Assembly (NCBI GenBank): GCA_029251165.1 | Contig: JAQXDW010000039.1 | Coordinates: forward strand, 1-64,000 | Source: Myxococcota bacterium | GTDB lineage: Bacteria; Myxococcota_A; UBA796 | Direction of reading: 5' to 3' | Length of the DNA stretch: 64,000 nucleotides | Shown here: positions 58,365 to 64,000 of the stretch, in pieces | Numbering within the stretch: position 1 is the first letter of the stretch | Layout: each line of letters opens with the position of its first letter | Notes under the pieces: generated by a model | The model's input: the letters and a program-made list of their open reading frames with translations, nothing else | Databases searched by the model: none | What the model was told of the DNA's origin: nothing | Position numbers and translations under genes: made by a program

Positions 58365-59629
58365 CGAAAGCCTGAGGTCTTGCGGCGGACTTCAGGAAGG
58401 AATTCGTTGCGCTCGCCGCCTGGGTTGGGGCGAAGATCGAAGAAGTACGCGCCGCCGCGAACCGCGACGTACAGGCCAGGTCCGGGCGCAGTGATGTCTG
58501 CACCGCCCTGTCGAGTGACCGCCCTGCCGGCGCTGTCGGTGTACATCGACCAGTCGTCCCGACGATGATCAGCGGTGAACTCCCAGGCATTTCCGAAGGC
58601 GTCATAGAGCCCATACGGGCTGCGTCCGGCCGGGAAGGCATCGACCGGGGAGGTGTACTCAAAGCCGTCAGAGTCGTCGAAGTTCGGGGCGTCCATCTTG
58701 CCGTGGTTGAGGAGGTCGCCGCTGTAGTCATTTCCCCAAGGGAAGCTCCGCCCGTCGTCTCCGAGCGCCGCGAGCTGCCACTCGGACTCGGTCGGCAGGC
58801 GCTTGCCCGCCCAGGTGCAGTACTCCACAGCGTCATACCAGCTCGTCAAGACGACTGGATGATCGCCGGTTCCAGATGGATAGTCCGTGCCGCTCCAGTT
58901 CCAGCCGTCCTCATTGGCCCAGTCCTCAGCAACAAACGGCGGGCGGTAGCCGGTCTCCACGAGGAAGGCTTGGTACTGCTGACGGGTGACCTCGGTCAGA
59001 TCGATCCAGAAGCTGCTGACGGAGACCGGGACCGGCTGGAGGCGCTGCCCGCCGTTGCCGCTCTCCCAGGCGACGGTCGAGGCGGCCGTGTTGGTGTTGT
59101 TGCCCGGCATGCCGGGAGGTGCAGAGGGGGCCGAACCGCCACGAACGTGACCAACATTGCCCGGTGCGACACCACTCTGGCCCGGTGAGCCACCCTGCCC
59201 GCCAGAGCCACCCTGTCCGCCAGAGCCACCCTGTCCGCCAGGACCATGCTGTCCACTCTGTCCGCCAGGACCATGCTGTCCACCCTGTCCGCCAGGACCA
59301 TGCTGTCCGCCCTGTCCGCCAGGACCATGCTGTCCGCCCTGTCCGCCAGGACCATGCTGTCCGCCCTGTCGCCCGGGCGGCTGCCCGACCGGTGGCGGGG
59401 CTCCAGGATCGCGGTTGTTGCCCCCCTCGCCCATGTTCGGGGTCATGCCGTTGGGCCCCGAAGGCGCCTCGAAGCCAGCGACCGGCGGGATGTGCTTGGG
59501 ACCGAGGGTCACGGTCGACGCTGGGATCTTCACCATGCCGTCGACCACCTCCAGGTCCGGCGGTGCCTCAATGACGGCCTCACGCTCCCCTGTGCAGCCG
59601 ATGAGACCGACTACTGCGAGTAGGCGCAT
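58352..59629 (-). CDS. FGE-sulfatase-fold lipoprotein with Gly/Gln/His-rich repeat tract
   Basis: 425 aa. MRLLAVVGLIGC gives a lipobox. Residues ~85-150 are a GGQHGPGGQGG tandem tract. The rest (~200-425) is an FGE-sulfatase/SUMF1 fold: FWIDLTEVTRQQYQAFL, HPVVLTSWYDAVEYCTW, RLPTESEWQLAALGDDGRSF and GNAWEFTADHRRDDW, with C-terminal KTSGFRCAR. Formylglycine-generating oxidases need a CxxxxC pair near RGGSYMCHRSYC; here the place reads RGGAYFFDLRPNPGGER, with no Cys. So it is not an oxidase of that kind. It overlaps the previous gene's end by 19 bp and is part of an operon. Confidence 0.88.
   Translation of the reverse strand: MRLLAVVGLIGCTGEREAVIEAPPDLEVVDGMVKIPASTVTLGPKHIPPVAGFEAPSGPNGMTPNMGEGGNNRDPGAPPPVGQPPGRQGGQHGPGGQGGQHGPGGQGGQHGPGGQGGQHGPGGQSGQHGPGGQGGSGGQGGSGGQGGSPGQSGVAPGNVGHVRGGSAPSAPPGMPGNNTNTAASTVAWESGNGGQRLQPVPVSVSSFWIDLTEVTRQQYQAFLVETGYRPPFVAEDWANEDGWNWSGTDYPSGTGDHPVVLTSWYDAVEYCTWAGKRLPTESEWQLAALGDDGRSFPWGNDYSGDLLNHGKMDAPNFDDSDGFEYTSPVDAFPAGRSPYGLYDAFGNAWEFTADHRRDDWSMYTDSAGRAVTRQGGADITAPGPGLYVAVRGGAYFFDLRPNPGGERNEFLPEVRRKTSGFRCAR
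59240..59375. repeat. 27-bp tandem repeats encoding GPGGQGGQH units
   Basis: About five copies of a 27-base unit (containing CAGGACCATGCTGTCCGCC) with very few changes encode GPGGQGGQH nonapeptides in the FGE-fold protein. Shorter 15-base units (CAGAGCCACCCTGTCCGC) precede them at about 59195-59240. Not a CRISPR: no unique spacers. Confidence 0.85.
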
Positions 59630-60384
59630 CGAAACCCCACGGTCAGCGCCACTCGCTCCGGTCGTGCCGGCTCACGGTGGGTGCAGGTGCTGTAGCTGGG
59701 CAGGTTCATGAACGAGCCCCCGCGCATCGTCTTCCAGGTGCCGCGCTCCGGTCCCGTCGGATCGGCATCCGGCCCCTCCGCGTAGCCCTCCCGGTGGTAC
59801 CAGTCAGCGGTCCACTCCCAGACGTTTCCGGTGGCGTGCGCGAGGCCGAATGGAGAGCGCAGGGCATCGTCAACAGACTGAACCGGCTCAGTGAGCACCC
59901 CGGTGATGTGGCCGTACTTGCCGCCGGAGTACCAGACCGCATCGACGTCCTCGCCGGTGCCCCAGGCGAAGCGGTGACCGGCGGGATCCCCCTCTCCGCA
60001 CGATGCATGCTCCCACTGCGCCTCGGTCGGCAGCGCGCCGCCCTTCCAGCGGCAGTAGGCGTCGGCCTCATACCAGGTGACCCCAACGACCGGGTGGTCC
60101 AGGGCGCGGCTGGCGCTGCGAACGGCGTCGCCTGCTCCCTGGGGATTGGCCTGATGCCATGCCCAGCCCTCAAGACTCCAGTGGGCCTGTGTGCTGGACG
60201 GGCCGGCCATGAACGACTGGAACTGCGCCACCGTCACCTCGTAGTGGTCGATGCGGTAGGCAGAGAGGCTGATGGTGCGCTGCGGGGTCTCGTCTGGAAC
60301 GGAGCCGCTGCCGCGCAGGAAGCTGCTGGCGGGAATGTCCGCCTGCTGGGCGGCGGCTGCAGACAGCAGAGTGAGGAGTGACAC
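59611..60384 (-). CDS. FGE-sulfatase-fold secreted protein
   Basis: 257 aa with signal MSLLTLLSAAAAQQA, GTG start at 60384. FGE-sulfatase fold: YRIDHYEVTVAQFQSFM, HPVVGVTWYEADAYCRWKG, ALPTEAQWEHASCGEG, GNVWEWTADWYHREG, RGGSFMNLPSYSTCTHREP and VGFRCAYS. Near the C-terminus, the oxidase cysteines (CHRSYC in human FGE) are replaced by NLPSYST. So it shares the fold but not that chemistry. First gene of the minus-strand operon. Divergent from the BNR-repeat gene at 60450, 65 bp away. Perhaps binds a cofactor or peptide as other SUMF1-fold proteins do. Confidence 0.88.
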   Translation of the reverse strand: MSLLTLLSAAAAQQADIPASSFLRGSGSVPDETPQRTISLSAYRIDHYEVTVAQFQSFMAGPSSTQAHWSLEGWAWHQANPQGAGDAVRSASRALDHPVVGVTWYEADAYCRWKGGALPTEAQWEHASCGEGDPAGHRFAWGTGEDVDAVWYSGGKYGHITGVLTEPVQSVDDALRSPFGLAHATGNVWEWTADWYHREGYAEGPDADPTGPERGTWKTMRGGSFMNLPSYSTCTHREPARPERVALTVGFRCAYSQ

Positions 60385-60449
60385 AGGACGACCGGAGGCG
60401 GTAGGGTTGCCGAGGAGACGACAATACTACGACCTGGAGGGGTTCCGCA

Positions 60450-61862
60450 GTGTGGTGGATGCTGACGCTGGCCTGTGATGGTGGAGAAGCGACCGCGCCA
60501 GAGGCCCCTGAGGGGACTCCGGAAGAGGTCGTCACCGAGACGACGCCCCGCCCCCAGAGCGGTGCACCTGGAAAGGCCCGCAATGGCCCCAACAATCCCC
60601 CCGGTAAGGGCGGCAAGCGGGGCTCACCCGGCCCCCAACCCGGCGGCGGCATGCAGGGAGGGCCGCCAAGCGGCGTACAGAACGGCGCCTCTGGAGGCGC
60701 ATTCCAGGATCCCTCTGGCTTCCCGCCATTCCACGACTGGCCGGCTCCAAAGGGTCCAGCAGTCTCCGACATGGGCGACTGGTCCGCGCCGGTCCTGCTC
60801 ACCAGCAAGCCCTCCGGCGGCTACCGACCGCAGATCGCAGTCTCCCCCAAGAACGACGAGCTGCACGCGGTGTACTACGACCGGGTGGATGCCGGCGATC
60901 TCATTCGCCACCGCCGCTCCTCAGACGGGCTGACCTGGACCGAGCCGCTGCAGCTGGGTCACACCAAGGACCGCAACTGGGGACCGGACATCGTGGCTCG
61001 GGACGACGGCAGCGTGGTCATCGTCTACGACCATGCCCTGCCCGACTTCACCTCGGTCGGCTACACCACGCGCTGGGATGGCTCCTCCTGGAGCACCCCG
61101 CAGCCCCTTACTCCAGACAACGGCGGCGAGATCGGAAGCGGTCACGTCGCGAACACCACCGGCGATGACCTCGCCTACATCTTCATCGGCAAGCAGGTCG
61201 GCGAGCAGCACCGGTTTGCCGCGCAGGGGCGCTGGTACACCAACGGCAGCTGGGGAGCGATCACCGCGCTGTCCGACGGCACCGAGGATGCCTGGCACAC
61301 CAACGTCGAGCGGCGTCCCGACGGCAGCGTGCTGGCCGGCTTCGACATCGGCACCGGCGGCAGCGAGACCACGCTGTACCTGGCCGAGGGCCGCGACGGC
61401 GCATTCGGTCCGCTGGAGAACCTCTCCGCCAGCGGCTCCCCTGGAGAGCGCCCTCACTTCGCGTTCTCCCCGGACGGAACGGACCACGTCACCTGGTTCC
61501 ACAAGGTCTCAGGGAGCCCACAGCACATCTACGTGCGCTCCGGTAAGCCCGGCAGCTGGGGCGGACTCCAGGAGCCCTCCGCAGGCTTCGGTGGCTTCCA
61601 CTTCGACCCGGACATCGCGGTCAACGCAGACGGCGTGCTCTGCCTGGTCTGGGGCTGGGATGCCGGAGACGACGCCGAGATGGTCTATGCGCTGAATGCC
61701 GGAGATGGCTGGAGCAGCCCGAAGAAGATCGCCGACATTGACTGGGGGAAGCCCGGACTCGCCTCGCTCGATGTCGACAGCAGCGGGCGGTTTCACGTCA
61801 TCTGGAACCAGGGTGTGCGCGGCGAGAACGCCGTCTACTACGCCGCGCTGGATCCGCAATGA
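60450..61862 (+). CDS. Lipoprotein with BNR/sialidase-like repeats
   Basis: 470 aa. GTG 60450 begins MWWMLTLACDGG with the lipid Cys at about residue 9. A ~70-residue Pro/Gly/Gln tract follows (NPPGKGGKRGSPGPQPGGG). Residues ~95-470 are beta-propeller-like with BNR/Asp-box repeats, such as IRHRRSSDGLTWTEP and YVRSGKPGSWGG, and repeated HAVYYD and FHVIWNQ strands. The family includes sialidases, but no catalytic Arg triad or Tyr is evident, so it is a glycan-binding candidate. It ends in ATGA, overlapping the next gene's ATG (61859), so both are one operon. Confidence 0.82.
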   Translation: MWWMLTLACDGGEATAPEAPEGTPEEVVTETTPRPQSGAPGKARNGPNNPPGKGGKRGSPGPQPGGGMQGGPPSGVQNGASGGAFQDPSGFPPFHDWPAPKGPAVSDMGDWSAPVLLTSKPSGGYRPQIAVSPKNDELHAVYYDRVDAGDLIRHRRSSDGLTWTEPLQLGHTKDRNWGPDIVARDDGSVVIVYDHALPDFTSVGYTTRWDGSSWSTPQPLTPDNGGEIGSGHVANTTGDDLAYIFIGKQVGEQHRFAAQGRWYTNGSWGAITALSDGTEDAWHTNVERRPDGSVLAGFDIGTGGSETTLYLAEGRDGAFGPLENLSASGSPGERPHFAFSPDGTDHVTWFHKVSGSPQHIYVRSGKPGSWGGLQEPSAGFGGFHFDPDIAVNADGVLCLVWGWDAGDDAEMVYALNAGDGWSSPKKIADIDWGKPGLASLDVDSSGRFHVIWNQGVRGENAVYYAALDPQ

Positions 61863-63364
61863 TCCTGCTGGCGCTCGCCTGCAGCGGGGAGGCTCCGAGC
61901 CCCCCACCCACCCCGACCCCCGAGCCCTCGCTCGCTGTGCCCCCGATGGCGCGCCCAGCCCTCATGCTCAGCCCGACCTTCGAGCTGATCGATGAGGCCG
62001 TCGATGCGCCGCGCACCGCCATCGTCGTCATCTCGCTGGACACGGTGCGGGCCGATCGGCTGGCGGTCTACGGAGGCCGCGCGGAGAGCCCGGTGATGTC
62101 GGCGTTTGCTGCGCAGGGCACCCGGTTTGATCAGGCGATCAGCCACTTCCCGGAGACCGCCCTGTCGCACTGGTCGATGCTGTCAGGGGTGCTGCCGGAG
62201 GTCCACGGAAACGTCCCGGCCAACGGCGGCTCCCGATACACCGGCCCGACCCTCGCAGAGATCGCCGCCCGCTACGACTACGCCACCGCCGCGTTCATCG
62301 GCGGAGTGACCCTCACCGAGGCCGCCAGCGGGCTGTCCCGAGGCTTTGACACCTACGACGATCAGTTCCCCCTCGATGCCGCAGACATGAAGCGCCCCGG
62401 CGCTGAGGTTACCGAAGCAGCCGTGTCCTGGATCACACAGCAGACCGGCCCATACTTCGCGTTCGTTCACTACTTTGATGCCCACTTCCCCTACACACCG
62501 GCGCCGCCCTGGGACACCGCCTACGATCCAGACTACGTCGGCACCCTCACCGGCTCCGATGCCGATCTGCGCCCCTACCGGGACGGCGACGAGACCCCCT
62601 CTGATGCCGATCTTGCCCACATCCTCGCCCTGTACGACGGCGAGCTGTCCGAGCTCGATGCGCTGCTGGCCCCCGTGCTCGAGGCCGCCGGTCCCGATGC
62701 GGTGATCGTGATCACCGCAGACCACGGCGAGTCGTTCGAGCATGGCTACTACTTCAACCACCGGGCGGGGCTGTGGGACTCCGTGGTCCGGGTTCCGTGG
62801 CTGATCCGTGGGCCGACCGTGCCCGCCCAGGTCATCACGCGGCAGGTCGGCCTCATCGACATCACCCCCACCGTGCTCGCCCTCGCCGGCCTTCCCCGAG
62901 ACGCCCGGATGCAGGGTCGCGCCCAGCTCACCGGCAGCGTCGCGCCGTCCGCGCCCGTCTTCTCGATCACCGATCCGTGGATGCCGCAGCCACAGCTCGC
63001 CCGGCGGACCCTGACCGAGAAGTGCATCCAGCAGCCCGGCGCCACCCTCCGCTATGACCTGACCGCCGATCCGACCGAGTCCAGCGATCTCGGCGGCGCG
63101 CCCTGCGCACGCAGCACATACGACGCGCTCATCGACAGCCTCGCCAGCGCGCAGGCTCCAGAGCCAGAGACTGGCCGGGTGCTCTCACCGGAGGAGTGCG
63201 CCCGCCTGGAGGCGCTCGGCTACACCACCTGCGCCGAAGCACCAGGACCGGCGAGCGGCGCTCCGCAGCAGCCCGGCACACGACCTCCGGGTGTCCACTC
63301 CCCCGGCCAGCGACCGCCCGGCCGACCACCCGGTACCCCACCACCCAAGAACCCACCCCGGTAG
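61859..63364 (+). CDS. Sulfatase-superfamily lipoprotein (TxxSH branch) with Pro/Gly-rich tail
   Basis: 501 aa. MILLALAC gives the lipobox. Superfamily metal residues are kept: VISLDTVRADRLAVY (Asp), and VIVITADHGESFEHGY (Asp-His) with YFNHRAG. In sulfatases the nucleophile lies in CxPSR; here the same stretch reads ETALSHWSMLSGVLP, with Thr where Cys/Ser sits. That fits the branch of the superfamily that reads TxPSHxSxxTG. So it is not a formylglycine enzyme, and its substrate may be phosphate or phosphonate ester, a sulfate with other chemistry, or a transfer reaction. The end is QRPPGRPPGTPPPKNPP. Next gene begins four bases downstream. Confidence 0.9.
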   Translation: MILLALACSGEAPSPPPTPTPEPSLAVPPMARPALMLSPTFELIDEAVDAPRTAIVVISLDTVRADRLAVYGGRAESPVMSAFAAQGTRFDQAISHFPETALSHWSMLSGVLPEVHGNVPANGGSRYTGPTLAEIAARYDYATAAFIGGVTLTEAASGLSRGFDTYDDQFPLDAADMKRPGAEVTEAAVSWITQQTGPYFAFVHYFDAHFPYTPAPPWDTAYDPDYVGTLTGSDADLRPYRDGDETPSDADLAHILALYDGELSELDALLAPVLEAAGPDAVIVITADHGESFEHGYYFNHRAGLWDSVVRVPWLIRGPTVPAQVITRQVGLIDITPTVLALAGLPRDARMQGRAQLTGSVAPSAPVFSITDPWMPQPQLARRTLTEKCIQQPGATLRYDLTADPTESSDLGGAPCARSTYDALIDSLASAQAPEPETGRVLSPEECARLEALGYTTCAEAPGPASGAPQQPGTRPPGVHSPGQRPPGRPPGTPPPKNPPR

Positions 63365-63367
63365 TCC

Positions 63368-64000
63368 ATGCCTGACAAGCCCTCCGTCATCCGTGAATTC
63401 CTGCTGTGGTGGTTCGGACCGCCGTACAGTCCGTGGGTCTCGACCAGCGTCGCCATCGACTTCACTGACAGCAGAGACTACCTCGCCCGGCTCGCGCAGC
63501 AGGACGCGCCCAAGGTCTCCGTACAGCACCTCCTGACCGCCGCGATCGGTCGGGCGCTGGCAGACTTCCCGGATGCAAACAGCCGGGTCATCGGCGGAAC
63601 GATCGTGCCGTCGAGCCAGGTCGCGGTCGCGATGCCGGTCAACCTGATCGGTCACAAGGGCGGGAAGGATCGAGAGCTGAGCGCCGCCATCGTCGAGCAT
63701 GCCGACACCCGCTCCCTCCGCGACATCGCCGGACACACCCGCAAGACCATCTCAGAGGAGCGGGAGGGACGGGTGACCAACCCGATCGGACGCTGGCTGA
63801 TGCGTGGCATCAAGCACATGCCCCGTCCCGTCGTTCGCCGATCGCTCGACCTCATGGACCGCGCCGCACAGCGGGTCCCCGTGGCAGAGCAGCTCTTCTC
63901 TCAGATGCCGATCACCACCGGCCTCACCAACCCCGGCGCCACCCTCGCCAACCAGGAAGGGATCCTGTTCCGAGGCGCTGCGATCAGCCTGCCCGGGCGC
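63368..64000 (+). CDS. 2-oxoacid dehydrogenase E2-like acyltransferase-fold protein, cut by window edge
   Basis: ATG 63368, open to the window end (211 codons seen). Sequence such as SVQHLLTAAIGRALADFPDA, VAVAMPVNLIG, LRDIAGHTRKTISEEREGR and GATLANQEGILFRGAAISLP matches the CAT/E2 catalytic core of lipoamide acyltransferases without lipoyl or peripheral-binding domains. The end of E2 (HxxxDG active-site His) is outside the window. In the surface operon this stand-alone E2-like fold may act as an acyl- or O-acetyl-transferase. It follows the sulfatase by four bases. Confidence 0.72.
   Translation, partial: MPDKPSVIREFLLWWFGPPYSPWVSTSVAIDFTDSRDYLARLAQQDAPKVSVQHLLTAAIGRALADFPDANSRVIGGTIVPSSQVAVAMPVNLIGHKGGKDRELSAAIVEHADTRSLRDIAGHTRKTISEEREGRVTNPIGRWLMRGIKHMPRPVVRRSLDLMDRAAQRVPVAEQLFSQMPITTGLTNPGATLANQEGILFRGAAISLPGR

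Noticed and set aside
59195..59375. CRISPR-like tandem array
   Set aside because: Units are contiguous 27-bp and 15-bp coding repeats in frame with a protein and have no unique spacers or cas genes.

Overview
The window is high-GC, densely packed chromosomal DNA from a Gram-negative, probably free-living predatory or heterotrophic bacterium of the Myxococcota or a related former deltaproteobacterial lineage. That placement is inferred from Ser/Thr kinases fused to AAA/TPR modules, many secreted lipoproteins with MopE-type Asp/Cys metal-binding repeats and FG-GAP repeats, a protein ending in a MYXO-CTERM-like tail (GCSS, hydrophobic stretch, RRR), and ordinary chromosomal housekeeping genes. 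There are no rRNA or tRNA genes, IS elements or CRISPR arrays that I can see.

Layout. 1-4.85 kb (minus): the C-terminal part of a pseudokinase-like gene, a choice-of-anchor/VWA lipoprotein, and metG. 4.9-10 kb: an unknown protein, a decayed minus-strand region, a TPR protein divergent from an arsenate-reductase-type phosphatase, and a MopE/FG-GAP lipoprotein. 10-14.3 kb (plus): two unknown proteins, a molybdopterin oxidoreductase and a glycine-rich lipoprotein. 14.5-18.8 kb: an aldehyde dehydrogenase family protein that has lost both catalytic residues, divergent from a transsulfuration pair (cystathionine beta-synthase, cystathionine gamma-synthase/lyase). 18.9-28.8 kb: a Cys/Asp-repeat lipoprotein, a glycosyltransferase, PlsB, a tandem retropepsin-like/TPR protein, enolase and two small envelope proteins. 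28.8-34.5 kb: a fused 5-oxoprolinase and ComEC. 34.5-39.7 kb: an iron-sulfur cluster operon (MerR-type regulator, iscS, iscU, iscA, hscB, hscA) headed by two palindromic operators. 39.7-45.4 kb: membrane and surface proteins, a kinase, and a triple-HTH protein behind a 22-bp palindrome in AT-rich DNA. 45.6-52.7 kb: a secreted protein, an aminotransferase, a frataxin, and a kinase/ATPase/TPR giant. 53.1-64 kb: a surface cluster of lipoproteins, FGE-fold proteins, an SGNH hydrolase, a BNR-repeat protein, a sulfatase-superfamily enzyme and an acyltransferase-fold protein, most with Gly/Pro/Gln-rich low-complexity tracts.

How it fits together. Sulfur supply (transsulfuration to cysteine), IscS/IscU/IscA/HscBA assembly and frataxin form one connected theme: cysteine made by the transsulfuration genes can feed IscS, and frataxin tunes iron and sulfur delivery. 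The regulator heading the isc genes is a MerR protein with a C-terminal Cys4 cluster, not the usual IscR. The other theme is a secreted, low-complexity, metal-binding envelope proteome. The items I rate most worth checking are the MerR-isc operator pair, the His/His pseudo-aldehyde dehydrogenase, the triple-HTH protein with its palindrome, and the surface cluster at 53-64 kb.
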